From Caryophanales bacterium (GTDB lineage Bacteria; Bacillota; Bacilli; Exiguobacteriales; Exiguobacteriaceae), in assembly GCA_902362975.1 (NCBI GenBank), contig CABIYO010000021.1, forward strand, positions 1 through 45,165: a stretch of DNA of 45,165 nucleotides, read 5' to 3'. A program made the position numbers and the translations under genes. Positions 18,295-27,728 of this stretch are shown here, in pieces (positions within the stretch are counted from its first letter, which is position 1; each line of letters starts with the position of its first letter). The notes under the pieces were generated by a model. It was not told where the DNA came from, made no database searches, and saw only the letters and a list, made by a program, of their open reading frames with translations.

Positions 18295-19794
18295 TTAGTC
18301 ACGCGGACGGCGTGGACCACGGTCATCCGAGCGACGACGATCGTCACCACGGAATGATCCTTTACGGTCTCCACTGCGTCCACCACGACGATCGCCACCA
18401 CGACCACCGCCACGACGGTCGTTACGACCACGGTATCCACCGCGATCGCCACCACGGCCACCTTGGCGTTTCACACGAACTGGTTCAGCGTACGAGATTT
18501 CAACAGGTGTTGAATCTGGCTCTTTCGTCAATCCACGGAGGGCAGCAGCGAGAATTTCAACTGCTTCGTACTCTTCAAGAAGTTCTGTCGCAAGTTGCGT
18601 GTAAGCTTTGAAGTCGCCCGCTTGAACGCGTTCGATCAACTCTTCAGCTGCTTGCTTTTGGTTTCCTTCAAGTACTTCCGCGATTGTCGGTACGTGACGA
18701 CGGTTCATCTTCTTGTTTGTCACACGCTCGATTGCCTTCACTTGTCCAAATTCACGTGGTGTGATGAACGTGAGGGCTGTACCTGTCTTACCAGCACGGC
18801 CTGTACGACCAATGCGGTGTACATAGCTCTCTGGGTCTTGTGGTACATCGAAGTTGTAAACGTGTGTGACACCTGAAATATCAAGTCCACGTGCAGCTAC
18901 ATCAGTCGCTACCAAGATATCGATTGTTCCATTTTTAAAACGACGAATGACTTGGTCACGTTTCGATTGCGTTAAGTCTCCGTGAAGACCGTCTGCAGTG
19001 TATCCGCGTTTGATGAGTGCTTCTGTCACTTCATCTACACGTTTCTTCGTACGAGCGAAGATGATGCTGAGTTCTGGTGAATCGATGTCAATCAAACGAC
19101 AAAGTGTATCGAATTTTTGACCTTCACGCAATTCGAGGAATTGTTGGTTGATGTTCTCAACTGTCATTTCTTTCGCTTTCACTTTGATGATTGTCGGCGA
19201 CTTCATGAAGCGCTCAGCAATCTTTTTGATTTGTGGTGGCATTGTCGCTGAGAAGAGAAGCGTTTGGCGTTCTTCAGGAAGACCTGCCAAAATCGTTTCG
19301 ATATCTTCAACGAAGCCCATGTTGAGCATTTCATCCGCTTCATCCAAGATAACTGTTTGAATGTCATCGAGTTTGATTGTCTTACGCTTCATGTGGTCCA
19401 TGAGACGTCCTGGAGTCGCTACGACGATTTGCGGGTTCTTTTTCAAACCACGGATCTGGCGGTCGATTTGTTGACCACCGTATACAGGAAGTGCGTAAAC
19501 GCGCTTCGCTTCTCCGATTTTGTTTAATTCTTCTGCAACTTGAATCGCAAGTTCACGTGTCGGTGCAAGAACGAGTGCTTGGACTTGACGCGCCTTTGGA
19601 TCGATTCGCTCAATTGTCGGAATACCGAAAGCTGCTGTTTTCCCTGTACCTGTTTGTGCTTGTCCTAGTACGTCCACTCCTGTGAGTGCGACAGGAATTG
19701 TCTCAGCTTGGATCGGTGTAGCTTCCTCGAAGCCCATTTTGTGTACACCTTTTACTAACGCTTCACTTAATTGTAAATCTTGGAATTTTGTCAA
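18295..19794 (-). CDS. cshA: DEAD-box RNA helicase CshA
   Basis: A 499-residue ATP-dependent RNA helicase of the cold-shock/degradosome type. Motifs in order: Q motif [17 protein letters not shown], Ia PTRELA, Ib [33 protein letters not shown] and [10 protein letters not shown]. After the helicase core comes a linker and then an RG-rich, strongly basic tail of about 60 residues (RGGDRGG-type repeats) for RNA binding. TTG 19794 is taken as start because GGAG lies 7 bases upstream; ATG 19815 has no site. A terminator-like hairpin stands in its leader at 19818-19859. Confidence 0.92.
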   Translation of the reverse strand: MTKFQDLQLSEALVKGVHKMGFEEATPIQAETIPVALTGVDVLGQAQTGTGKTAAFGIPTIERIDPKARQVQALVLAPTRELAIQVAEELNKIGEAKRVYALPVYGGQQIDRQIRGLKKNPQIVVATPGRLMDHMKRKTIKLDDIQTVILDEADEMLNMGFVEDIETILAGLPEERQTLLFSATMPPQIKKIAERFMKSPTIIKVKAKEMTVENINQQFLELREGQKFDTLCRLIDIDSPELSIIFARTKKRVDEVTEALIKRGYTADGLHGDLTQSKRDQVIRRFKNGTIDILVATDVAARGLDISGVTHVYNFDVPQDPESYVHRIGRTGRAGKTGTALTFITPREFGQVKAIERVTNKKMNRRHVPTIAEVLEGNQKQAAEELIERVQAGDFKAYTQLATELLEEYEAVEILAAALRGLTKEPDSTPVEISYAEPVRVKRQGGRGGDRGGYRGRNDRRGGGRGGDRRGGRSGDRKGSFRGDDRRRSDDRGPRRPRD

Positions 19795-19817
19795 ATTATA
19801 TTCTCCTTTTTTCATAC

Positions 19818-19859
19818 AAAAAACGTCTGAGTTCAGTTTGACAGATCTACAGACGTTTT
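19818..19859 (-). terminator. terminator-like hairpin in the cshA leader
   Basis: On the minus strand AAAACGTCTG (plus 19850-19859) pairs with CAGACGTTTTTT (plus 19818-19829) across 20 bases, ending in a T-run 15-20 bases before the cshA ribosome binding site. It may end the upstream cvfB-like transcript or act as an attenuator of cshA itself. Confidence 0.65.
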
Positions 19860-19889
19860 CTCAATGTTTCCTCATAGTCAACTTTATTA

Positions 19890-19918
19890 ACTATAACGCA
19901 TTTCTTCCTAAAATGAAA
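19890..19918 (-). promoter_or_regulatory. possible cshA promoter
   Basis: The minus-strand -10 TATAGT (plus 19890-19895) lies 17 bp after a weak -35 TTTCAT (plus 19913-19918). If used, the transcript starts near 19883 and the hairpin at 19818-19859 lies inside the cshA leader. Confidence 0.4.
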
Positions 19919-19964
19919 GAAATACATTTTTAAACTTTTTCATGTCACCCGAACATGAGTTATC

Positions 19965-20816
19965 TTATTTCAATTTGTAGCCGTTGTCGAGCTTTTCAAC
20001 TTGCTTTTCTTTTAGTAATTTTCCAAGCGCCCGTTTAAATGCGGCTTTGCTCATCCCGAACTCACGGTCAATGATGTCAGGGGCTGTTTTGTCACCATAA
20101 GGCATTTGTCCTCCACGTTCTTCAATATACGAGAGGATGCTCGCCGCATCACCATCAATCGCCTCATAGGCACGTGGCTTCATCGAAACGAGGACCGTAC
20201 CGTCTTGTTTGACCTGCGTCACACGGACGGTCAACTGTTCTCCGAGACGTGGCCAACGTGTCATCTCTGCCTCATGCAAGAAACCGAGTGACTCCCCTTC
20301 GACCCATACGTTGACGCCTACTTCACGTTTATTGACGACGATGGCCTGTACGTCCTGGTTGTTCCATTCTTCTTTCGACGGTCGTGCCAACAAGTTCAAG
20401 AACGCATATGGTGCTGGGTCCCCAAGCAAACGTCCTTTTTGGTCATACTTCAATCGAATGCACAATTGATCGCCTGTCTGTGGCCAGTACGACCGGTTCT
20501 CCGGTAAGTCATCCATCGAAACGAGAACGTCCTTTTGAATTCCGATATTCACGAAGACCCCTGTGTTGTACCGGACGCCCGTTACCTCAAACCATTCATA
20601 TTCATCAAATGAAACAGTCGGAATCGTCATCGTCGATGCGAGACGTCCTTCTGAATCATGATATAAGAAGACGCGAACCGTTTGACCGATTGTCACTTCT
20701 TCTGTCTGTTCTTTACGGTGAAGGAGCACCTCTTCGCGGCCGTTACTAATGAATACTCCAAAATCAGCAGAACGTTCCGCGACTAAATCTACTACTTCTC
20801 CTGCGCGCAATGCCAT
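19965..20816 (-). CDS. CvfB/YitL-type S1 RNA-binding protein
   Basis: A 283-residue protein of the CvfB family (B. subtilis YitL, Staphylococcus virulence regulator CvfB), made of consecutive S1-like beta-barrel domains followed by a winged-helix domain (PDIIDREFGMSKAAFKRALGKLLKE). Typical S1 pieces are GVFVNIGIQKDVLV and VGVNVWVEGESLGFLHEAE. Start ATG 20816 (MALRAG) is preferred over GTG 20825, which is too close to AAAGGA. The family binds RNA; its targets are not known from sequence. Confidence 0.85.
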   Translation of the reverse strand: MALRAGEVVDLVAERSADFGVFISNGREEVLLHRKEQTEEVTIGQTVRVFLYHDSEGRLASTMTIPTVSFDEYEWFEVTGVRYNTGVFVNIGIQKDVLVSMDDLPENRSYWPQTGDQLCIRLKYDQKGRLLGDPAPYAFLNLLARPSKEEWNNQDVQAIVVNKREVGVNVWVEGESLGFLHEAEMTRWPRLGEQLTVRVTQVKQDGTVLVSMKPRAYEAIDGDAASILSYIEERGGQMPYGDKTAPDIIDREFGMSKAAFKRALGKLLKEKQVEKLDNGYKLK

Positions 20817-21109
20817 TACACCCACATCCTTTTCTAAGCTATTACTGTCAGTATACCTATCTACACATGTTCCTAATCATATCATGTTCTCTTTCAACAT
20901 TTCGAATAAATGCGTCGAAAATGTGAACGTGATTTGAGACAGTTGAAATGGCGATTATTTAATGAACTCACATAATTTATTAAAATTTTGTGGCGATTTT
21001 GTGAACGCGTTTTTTCTGCTAGTATCCTTTTTTTGAAAACGTTATTATATTGTATAGGAAGTGTCCAGTATAGATAAGGTTTCATTTAGGATTGATCGGG
21101 GGATATTAA

Positions 21110-21262
21110 ATGTTTGATATACAGTCTCGTTCTTTTGCAAAACGTTTTACAAAAGGATTACTTGTTGCCTTTTTCGCATTGCTCGCATCACTCAGTTTTA
21201 TTTTCTCAAACGGTGTCGACACGAACGTTTCGTCATCTTCGACTTACATGACCCAAGAGTAA
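21110..21262 (+). CDS. small hydrophobic peptide, 50 residues, unknown
   Basis: ATG 21110 follows gggggatattaa (good ribosome binding site) and opens a 50-codon frame: a basic N-terminus (RSFAKRFTKG), one hydrophobic helix of about 18 residues, then a polar Ser-rich tail ending at TAA 21262. The layout is that of a single-pass membrane or secreted peptide. It has its own terminator at 21262-21292. About 65 bp upstream, tgaaaacgttatta (21034-21047) matches the CcpA cre consensus at 13 of 14 positions. No family was recognised. Confidence 0.55.
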   Translation: MFDIQSRSFAKRFTKGLLVAFFALLASLSFIFSNGVDTNVSSSSTYMTQE

Positions 21263-21292
21263 ACGCCATTCAGCCAACTGAAGGCGTTTTTT
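21262..21292 (+). terminator. intrinsic terminator after the 50-residue peptide
   Basis: aacgcc-a-ttcag pairs with ctgaa-ggcgtt across a short loop, followed by six T. The tight position right after the stop supports the small ORF as a real gene. Confidence 0.8.
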
Positions 21293-21389
21293 CTTTGGAA
21301 TACATAACAGGATTTCCCTTCAAACAGTCGAATACAATTAAAAGACCATGCCTTTTTCTTTCATACCTATAAGAAAAGGAGACTCCGCT

Positions 21390-21632
21390 ATGATTTTTTA
21401 TTTTCTCACGTCCATTTTATCAATCGTAGGACTTGCTTTTTTGTTCCAGACCGAATTGTACAAAGATCCAATCGGAACATTTTTATTTGCCGTCCTAATT
21501 GCGATGGGACTCTCTTCCTTCAAACAACTTTTCATGCAGGCAAATGAGTATTTTGTAGAAAGACGGAACCAGAAACGGATCAAACGAGTCGTCGACAGAA
21601 TGTACTCCACAACTCGAAAACGCTCTACATAA
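21390..21632 (+). CDS. small membrane protein, 80 residues, unknown
   Basis: Two hydrophobic helices (about residues 2-18 and 28-45) are followed by a basic, Arg/Lys-rich cytoplasmic tail (ERRNQKRIKRVVDRMYSTTRKR). ATG 21390 has AAAAGGAG upstream; the longer frame from 21348 lacks a site. It lies between two small genes of unknown function. No family was recognised. Confidence 0.6.
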   Translation: MIFYFLTSILSIVGLAFLFQTELYKDPIGTFLFAVLIAMGLSSFKQLFMQANEYFVERRNQKRIKRVVDRMYSTTRKRST

Positions 21633-21719
21633 CGCTCGTCTTCCCTCGCCACATTTGGTATCCTATGTAGGAACAGACATCGTACAATGGATTTATAATC
21701 GCAGGAGGCACATAACCGT

Positions 21720-21980
21720 ATGAATGAAATCCCGTTATCAAATGGATGGCTACTTCGTTATTCACCTGTCATGGAGCTTTGGTTAAAAGAGGACGGTATT
21801 TTGCTTGTCGATGATGACAACCGAATCCGTTTCACTCTCGAAATCGGAAGTGATCAGGCCATGCAAATCAAAAGTATTGATCAAGATGGCGTCTATTTCG
21901 TCGTCGATCCTGTGAATAAACGCATTACGTTCGAGCTCGAAGAAGAGGAAGAAGAGAGCGATTCTCGCTTTTGGGAATAA
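21720..21980 (+). CDS. small acidic soluble protein, unknown
   Basis: An 86-residue protein, probably all-beta: alternating hydrophobic and polar strands (GWLLRYSPVMELWLKEDG, NRIRFTLEIGSDQ, GVYFVVDP) followed by a run of glutamates (FELEEEEEESDSRFWE) at the C-terminus. AGGAGG lies 11 bases before ATG 21720. It is likely in one transcript with plsC downstream. No family was recognised. Confidence 0.65.
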   Translation: MNEIPLSNGWLLRYSPVMELWLKEDGILLVDDDNRIRFTLEIGSDQAMQIKSIDQDGVYFVVDPVNKRITFELEEEEEESDSRFWE

Positions 21981-22058
21981 GGATTCATGCCGAAGGGTCG
22001 GATTCTCGTCAAGAGAAGAAGACTCTTTCTTGTTGTCATCATGAGAGGAGAGAATAGA

Positions 22059-22760
22059 ATGATTCGAACAGCTGTATGGTTTTTCTCATTTTTTGCCGTA
22101 TTACCGATCACCGTCCCGTTTTTACAGAAAGCGAAAAAAATCGAAACACCGAAACGTTACCGTTACGTACAAGATATCGCTTATAAATGGGCACAGTTTC
22201 TACTAAAAATCGCAGGTGCAGACGTCCGTGTCCATGGCCAAGACCAGATTCCAGATGAACCCGTCGTCTACGTGTCGAACCACCAAGGAAACTTCGATGT
22301 CCCGATTTTGTTGACCGCCACGAAACGACCGAAAGCGTTTATCTCAAAAATCGAGGTTCAAAAATTCCCGATTATCCCACGTTGGATGGAATTGATGGGG
22401 TGTATCTTCATCGACCGGAGTGACCGTCGTCAATCGATTCAAGCCATTCGTTCCGGTGTCGAAACGATTCAATCCGGACAATCAATGATTGTCTTCCCAG
22501 AAGGCACACGCTCAAAAGGTGGACCGATGAAGGAATTTAAAGCTGGAAGTTTGACGCTCGCCACCTCAAGTGGTGCGAAAATCGTTCCAGTCGCAATCCA
22601 AGGCAGTTATAGATTGTTAGAAGCCAAAAATCGAATCACCCCGGCAACGGTCGATATCACGTTCCTACCTGCGATAGATCCGGCTGATTTGCCGAACAAG
22701 GAAATCGCAGCAACCGTTGAGGCGGTCATTCGTCAACAGCTTGAAGGAGGGAACGCATGA
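22059..22760 (+). CDS. plsC: 1-acyl-sn-glycerol-3-phosphate acyltransferase
   Basis: A 233-residue membrane-bound acyltransferase making phosphatidic acid. The N-terminal hydrophobic helix is followed by the catalytic HX4D motif (NHQGNFD), then the glycerophosphate-binding FIDRSDRRQ and FPEGTRSKGG, with VPVAIQGSY as block IV. ATG 22059 has AGGAGAG upstream; the longer frame from 21987 adds an unlikely basic extension. It overlaps the ABC-F gene by four bases. Confidence 0.9.
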   Translation: MIRTAVWFFSFFAVLPITVPFLQKAKKIETPKRYRYVQDIAYKWAQFLLKIAGADVRVHGQDQIPDEPVVYVSNHQGNFDVPILLTATKRPKAFISKIEVQKFPIIPRWMELMGCIFIDRSDRRQSIQAIRSGVETIQSGQSMIVFPEGTRSKGGPMKEFKAGSLTLATSSGAKIVPVAIQGSYRLLEAKNRITPATVDITFLPAIDPADLPNKEIAATVEAVIRQQLEGGNA

Positions 22761-24655
22761 GTTTATTAATGATTGAAGGCATTCATAAAGAGTTTGCCGA
22801 CAAAGTCTTATTTGATGATGTGACGATGACAATCCATCCCGGAGACCGTATCGGGATTATCGGCGTGAACGGTTCGGGGAAATCGACGTTCATGAAAATC
22901 ATCGCCGGTACCGAGACAGCAGATCGAGGCACGATGCAGCATCCGAACGATTATCGGATTCGCTACTTGACTCAAACGGTTCAATTCGACGAAGGACAAA
23001 CGATCCTTGACGCTTTATTCACAAGTGATACTCCGTCCGTTCAAGCCTTGAAACAGTTCGAACGCGCCAGACAAGCACTCGAAGCGGACCCGACAAGTGA
23101 GCAGTTACTTGAACACTTCATGAAAGCCCAACAGGCCGTCGATGCCGCAGACGCTTGGGAAACAGAAGCAAAATTGAAGTCGATTTTGAACCGGCTCGGT
23201 CTTCCTGACGTGTCAATCGATGTGAACGCCTTGTCTGGGGGGCAACAAAAGCGAGTCGCGCTTGCCGCAGCGTTACTCGATGAAGCAGACTTATTGCTCT
23301 TAGATGAGCCGACGAACGAACTGGATGCCGATACAATCACATGGCTCGAAACGATGCTTGCCGATTACCGGGGAGCCATCCTACTCATCACCCACGACCG
23401 CTATTTCTTGAATCGTGTCACGAATCACATTTTGGAGATTGCGGATGGAACGAGTTACTTCTATAACGGGAACTATGAACTCTTTCTCGAGAAGCGTGCC
23501 GAGCGAAAAGCTCGGGCACAATCGATGGAACAGAAACGACAAAATATATTACGTCGCGAACTTGCTTGGTTGCGTCGTGGCGCAAAAGCCCGGACAACCA
23601 AACAAAAGGCACGCATTCAACGTGTCGAAGACTTGAAACATCAAGAGAGCTTAGCAGAAGACGAGACGCTCGACGTCTCGGTCGGATCTCGCCGACTTGG
23701 TAAAAAGGTCATCGAAGTCGAAGATTTGTCTTTCGGATACGATGACTCCCTTCTCATTCGGCAGTTCAATTGGATTTTCGGTCGCCGTGAACGCTACGGG
23801 ATCGTCGGTCCGAACGGGAGTGGGAAATCAACGCTCATGAACTTGCTCGCCAAGCGCCTAGAACCGACAAACGGTACGATTGTGCACGGAGAAACCGTTC
23901 ATTTAGGCTATTACGGACAACAAGTCGAATTTGAAGACGAGTCACGACGGGTCATCGATGAGATCGAACGCATCGCCAAAGTCATCCACACGCCGGACGG
24001 CGAGGTCATCACGGCGGGGCAAATGCTCGAACGTTTCCTTTTCTCACCGGACGCGCAATACAAACCAATTGCGAAGCTATCTGGTGGCGAAAAACGACGT
24101 CTCGTCCTGCTTCGAATTCTCATGGATGAACCGAACGTCTTATTCCTTGATGAACCGACGAACGATTTGGGCACGGAGACGTTGTCTGTTTTAGAAGACT
24201 ATTTGGAGTCCTTCCCAGGTACAGTCATCGCCGTCAGTCACGACCGCTATTTCTTAGACCGGGTCGCCGGACAGTTGATTGCCTTCGAAGATGGGATCAT
24301 CCAGGTGTATCACGCAGAATATAGTGACTATTTGGCCATGCGCCAAGAAGAGGTTCGTCAAGTGAAGAAAGAGAAAGAACCTAAAGAGAAAAAGGAACGC
24401 GTGAAATTGGACGTCGTGAAATTCACCTTTAAAGAACAGAAGGAATGGGACACAATCGAAGAAGACATCGCCGCACTTGAAGAACAGATTGAAGCGCAGG
24501 AAGCGACGCTTGCATCAGCGGGCAGCGACCTTGGTAAAGTCAATGAGTTGTATGCGACGATTGCAGAACTGAAAGAAACACTCGATGCGAAGATGGAACG
24601 TTGGACCTACCTATCAGAAATCGATGAACAAATACAAGCACAGAAAAAAGGCTGA
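22757..24655 (+). CDS. yfmR: ABC-F ATPase, YfmR/Uup type
   Basis: A 632-residue soluble protein with two ABC domains and no membrane part. Walker A motifs are GVNGSGKST and GPNGSGKST, signatures LSGGQQKR and LSGGEKRR, Walker B LLLLDEPTNELD and LFLDEPTNDLG. The interdomain linker is basic (RRGAKARTTKQKARIQR), and a C-terminal coiled coil of about 70 residues follows, as in Uup. Proteins of this type act on the ribosome; YfmR works with EF-P on proline-rich stalls in B. subtilis. Overlaps plsC by ATGA. Confidence 0.88.
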   Translation: MSLLMIEGIHKEFADKVLFDDVTMTIHPGDRIGIIGVNGSGKSTFMKIIAGTETADRGTMQHPNDYRIRYLTQTVQFDEGQTILDALFTSDTPSVQALKQFERARQALEADPTSEQLLEHFMKAQQAVDAADAWETEAKLKSILNRLGLPDVSIDVNALSGGQQKRVALAAALLDEADLLLLDEPTNELDADTITWLETMLADYRGAILLITHDRYFLNRVTNHILEIADGTSYFYNGNYELFLEKRAERKARAQSMEQKRQNILRRELAWLRRGAKARTTKQKARIQRVEDLKHQESLAEDETLDVSVGSRRLGKKVIEVEDLSFGYDDSLLIRQFNWIFGRRERYGIVGPNGSGKSTLMNLLAKRLEPTNGTIVHGETVHLGYYGQQVEFEDESRRVIDEIERIAKVIHTPDGEVITAGQMLERFLFSPDAQYKPIAKLSGGEKRRLVLLRILMDEPNVLFLDEPTNDLGTETLSVLEDYLESFPGTVIAVSHDRYFLDRVAGQLIAFEDGIIQVYHAEYSDYLAMRQEEVRQVKKEKEPKEKKERVKLDVVKFTFKEQKEWDTIEEDIAALEEQIEAQEATLASAGSDLGKVNELYATIAELKETLDAKMERWTYLSEIDEQIQAQKKG

Positions 24656-24687
24656 CCTCCACATAAGGTAGCCTATCAACTGAAATG

Positions 24688-24734
24688 AAAAAGAGATGGA
24701 TTTCCGATATTTGTTCCGGAAATCCATTTCTTTT
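24688..24734. terminator. bidirectional terminator after the ABC-F gene
   Basis: atggatttccg (24696-24706) pairs with cggaaatccat (24717-24727), extended by A-rich and T-rich flanks. It also abuts the 3' end of the broken oxidoreductase gene. Confidence 0.78.
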
Positions 24735-24741
24735 GATTCTT

Positions 24742-25473
24742 TCACTTTTTGGCTTCCTCTTCATTCGGTGGTGTGGAGAAGAAGACGAGCACCCCATTCT
24801 CTTTAAGCATTCGATACCGTTTGCCCTGCCCGTCGCCCCCATCGTATCAAATACGAAGTCAAGAGTGAGGACGGCCTCTGCCGGCTCTTGTTGTTTATAG
24901 TCGATGACCTCGTCGGCTCCCAGGTTTTTGACCCAGTCCACGTTCGGCGTACTCGTCGACGTGACGACATATAATTCGTGTGCTTTTGCGAGTTGGATGG
25001 CTACTGTCCCACCTGTTCCAGCTCTGATGAAGATGCGATCAGCCGGTTTGGCATCCATCACTTCGAACATGACTTGCCATGCCGTATGGGCGACGCGCGG
25101 AAGTGATGCGGCCTCCTCGAAACTCAGTGAAGTTGGTTTTTGATGACAAGATACGCATCGACCGCGACGTATTCGGCATATGTGCCTCGTCGTGCAATAT
25201 CCGGACGACTGAATACTTCATCCCCACCTCGAGCTCGGTCACATTCGCCCCAATTTCTTTGATGATATCTGATACATCCCATCCGATGACGAGTGGCATC
25301 TCGAAATGAAGCATTTCTTTCAAGCATCCTTCACGGAGCTTCCAATCCACCAGGTTGAGACTTGCGGCATGAACCTCAATCAATACGTCATCTGCACCGA
25401 TCGTCGGTTGCTCAAGTTCCCCCTACTTTGATTCGTCTGATCCGCCATATTGTTCGATATATGCTGCTTTCAT
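24742..25473 (-). pseudogene. zinc-less alcohol dehydrogenase/quinone oxidoreductase, broken
   Basis: The gene starts at ATG 25473 (MKAAYIEQYGG) with GAGGATG upstream. It meets TAG at codon 17, then continues (GELEQPTIGADDVLIEVHAASLNLVDWKLREG), shifts frame around GDEVFSRPDIARRGTYAEY, shifts again before AGTGGTVAIQLAKAH (nucleotide-binding stretch) and LGADEVIDY, and once more near LKENGVLVFFSTPPNEEEAKK. It then stops at 24742-24744, well before a normal length. At least three frameshifts and a stop make this a pseudogene of the NADPH:quinone oxidoreductase branch. Confidence 0.85.
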
Positions 25474-25503
25474 CTCATCATCCTCTTTCTTTCTCTTACA
25501 AAC

Positions 25504-25534
25504 GAAAAAGCACACCGCTTGTGGTCGGTGCGCT
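25504..25534 (-). terminator. intrinsic terminator after the lia operon and GNAT remnant
   Basis: Minus-strand gcgcaccg (plus 25526-25533) pairs with cggtgtgc (plus 25510-25517) with one wobble pair, followed by a T-run (plus 25504-25509). It follows the GNAT stop directly. Confidence 0.7.
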
Positions 25535-26071
25535 CAGACTGACTGATGGGTCATATGGCTATAGACATACACGTCATGAGATTGTCCACGCTGACGCATA
25601 TAGTTATGTAGTCGACCTTCTTGAACGAATCCATTCTTCTCTAACATGCGTTGGGACGCGAGATTCTCGACAAAGACAATGGCACCGACCCGTTCTATTT
25701 CACACGTCACAGCAAACAGAAGTGCCGCGTGAAGGGCTTCCGTCGCATAGCCCGCATACCAATTCCGGTCTAAGTTCATAACTGATTTCGGCACGACGGT
25801 GCGAAGGAGCTCGATTGTGAAAACCGATTGTCCCGATTAATGCTTTTGATTCGCGATGCTCGATTGCAAAACGGATGACCGCTCCTGTTTCGATTTGGGC
25901 AAGCATATGGGTGAGCATCTGTTCCGTTTCTTCTAACGTCCGATGTGGCTCCATTCCGTAGTGGCGTAGCACGTGTTCATCTGAAAAGATGGCGAATACG
26001 TGCGGACCGTCCTCCATGTGGAGAGGACGCAGTCGGAGGCGCTCTGTCTCAATCACGGGGAGACAGTTCAC
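25534..26071 (-). pseudogene. GNAT acetyltransferase (RimJ/RimL type), frameshifted
   Basis: The N-terminal part (ETERLRLRPLHMED, ALIGTIGFHN, RAEISYELRPE) reads from ATG 26071. The C-terminal part (WYAGYATEALHAALLFA, VFVENLASQRMLEKNGFVQEGRL) is in another frame. One small indel near 25765-25775 separates them; without it the two parts form a typical RimL-like protein of about 175 residues. It overlaps liaR by four bases, so it is the last gene of the lia transcript. A sequencing error cannot be excluded. Confidence 0.8.
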
Positions 26072-26703
26072 CCTTTACTGACCAAGTTATGTTGGAACGC
26101 ATAGACGACTGCCTGGGTCCGATCATAGACGTCAAGCTTCGTCAAGATGTTCGACACGTGTGTCTTCACTGTTTTGAGTGAGATGAACAATTCGTCCGCA
26201 ATCACTTGATTCGATTTACCTTCCGCCATCAGCTGCAAAATTTCTCGTTCCCGAGCAGTAAGACTCTCATGAAGGGTCATTTCCGGATGACGCAGGCGTT
26301 CGAGCATCTTTCCCGTCACTTGGGCGGCCATGACCGGATTACCGGCAGCGGTTTGACGAATCGCGTCCGCAATTTCATTGGCGTTTGCCGTCTTGAGGAC
26401 ATAGCTCATCGCACCGGCTTCGATGACGGGATACACCTTCTCATCATCCAAGAAACTCGTCACGACCAAAATTTTCGCTTCTTTCCAACTGGCTTTAATT
26501 CGTTTCGTCGATTCGACTCCGTCAACGGGCTCCATTACCAAGTCCATGAGGACCACGTCCGGCTTCTCCGCAATCGCAAGCTCCGCTCCTGTCGCTCCGT
26601 CCGATGCTTCGCCGACGACTTCGATGTCCGGTTGTGTCGATAAAAAGGCAGATACGCCCGCCCGAACCATTTCATGATCATCAATTAATACAACTCGAAT
26701 CAT
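26068..26703 (-). CDS. liaR: LiaR/VraR-type response regulator
   Basis: A 211-residue NarL-family regulator. The receiver domain has the acidic pocket DDH (8-10), phospho-acceptor D54 (VLMDL), the switch Thr/Ser in VVTSF and Lys in YVLKT. The C-terminal LuxR-type helix-turn-helix has LTAREREILQLMAEGKSNQVIADELFIS (read in two halves) and KTHVSNIL. It is encoded directly after liaS and likely binds the palindrome at 29630. Confidence 0.93.
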   Translation of the reverse strand: MIRVVLIDDHEMVRAGVSAFLSTQPDIEVVGEASDGATGAELAIAEKPDVVLMDLVMEPVDGVESTKRIKASWKEAKILVVTSFLDDEKVYPVIEAGAMSYVLKTANANEIADAIRQTAAGNPVMAAQVTGKMLERLRHPEMTLHESLTAREREILQLMAEGKSNQVIADELFISLKTVKTHVSNILTKLDVYDRTQAVVYAFQHNLVSKG

Positions 26704-26705
26704 TA

Positions 26706-27728
26706 TTACCCCTCCACTTGTTGTTTCACACGTACTTCAATTTGTGTCCCGACATTCGGCACACTGACCAATCGCAACGTTCCACCGATTTCTGCCGTGC
26801 GCTCTCTTATCGATTGTAATCCATATGAGGCGACTTGTGTATCGTCCACATTAAATCCAATCCCATCATCGTTAATCTTTAAGATGACTGTATGTTGTAC
26901 CGTTCGCATCTCGATTTCTAAACGAGTCGCTTTGGCGTGTCGCAATGTGTTACTAATCGCTTCCTGAACAATCCGAAACAGTTCATTTTCAGTGTGCCGG
27001 GAGAGCTTCACTTCCTCTAAACGCCAGACGAGCTCGGTCGATTGTTTACGAGATAGTTCTTCTAACAAGCGTTCGATTCCTGTCTTGAGTGTCATGCCTT
27101 CTAATTCGACCGGTCGAAGTTGTAACAGCAACGAACGCATCTCTGCCTGTGCGGTCTGCGCCATGAGCTCGACTTGTTCTATTTGTTTACTCGCTAGTTC
27201 TGGTTTCGTCTGCATCGTCTGTTTGACCGCTGTGGTCATCATCGAGATGGCATAGAGCTGTTGACTCACCGAATCATGAAGTTCTCGTGCGACGCGACGC
27301 CTTTCTTCGACGACTGCCTCACTCCGCGCCTCTTCCACACTGACCGGACGCTCACCGACTCGCTTCGCCATCTCGACCATCTCTTGGCGCTGTTTCGATA
27401 TGCGGACGATTCGTTCAAGTGTATCTCGGTATGGGGACATCGGGCGGAAGGTGATGTCTTTTTGGTTCTCCAGTTTCCAAAGGGCGTTGGCGACTTCCCG
27501 AAAGTCTCGGCGCAAATAAAAATACGAACCGACGCCAAAGATACTTCCAATCAAGACGGCAATCACTAGAATGGACACACCGAAAGGCAACCCTTCTTCA
27601 CGCGAAAATAAATCGCTCAATGAAGTCGAGTCACCTATGAGAAACGCTACTGTAATCAAGAACGCCGTCAACAGGCTACTAAACAGTTGATGCCAGACGA
27701 CCGTTCGTGGATAAGAATCTTTTTTCAT
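26706..27728 (-). CDS. liaS: LiaS/VraS-type sensor histidine kinase
   Basis: A 340-residue membrane kinase: two membrane helices (about 15-35 and 48-68) with a very short outer loop, as in intramembrane-sensing kinases, then a HAMP-like linker. The HisKA_3 box is RELHDSVSQQLYAIS with its His near residue 150, and the ATPase domain has AISNTLRHA (N box), DDGIGF and GLQSIRERT. It senses cell-envelope stress together with LiaF. Overlaps liaF by ATGA. Confidence 0.93.
   Translation of the reverse strand: MKKDSYPRTVVWHQLFSSLLTAFLITVAFLIGDSTSLSDLFSREEGLPFGVSILVIAVLIGSIFGVGSYFYLRRDFREVANALWKLENQKDITFRPMSPYRDTLERIVRISKQRQEMVEMAKRVGERPVSVEEARSEAVVEERRRVARELHDSVSQQLYAISMMTTAVKQTMQTKPELASKQIEQVELMAQTAQAEMRSLLLQLRPVELEGMTLKTGIERLLEELSRKQSTELVWRLEEVKLSRHTENELFRIVQEAISNTLRHAKATRLEIEMRTVQHTVILKINDDGIGFNVDDTQVASYGLQSIRERTAEIGGTLRLVSVPNVGTQIEVRVKQQVEG

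Noticed and set aside
18300..18470. Short tandem repeats that could be taken for a CRISPR-like or repeat array
   Set aside because: They are the codon-level repeats of the cshA RG-rich tail, irregular in unit length and inside a coding frame.
18276..18611. Plus-strand ORF rich in His and Asp that looks metal-binding
   Set aside because: It is antisense to the RG-rich tail of cshA; the repeated codons of that tail create the His/Asp pattern. It has no ribosome binding site.
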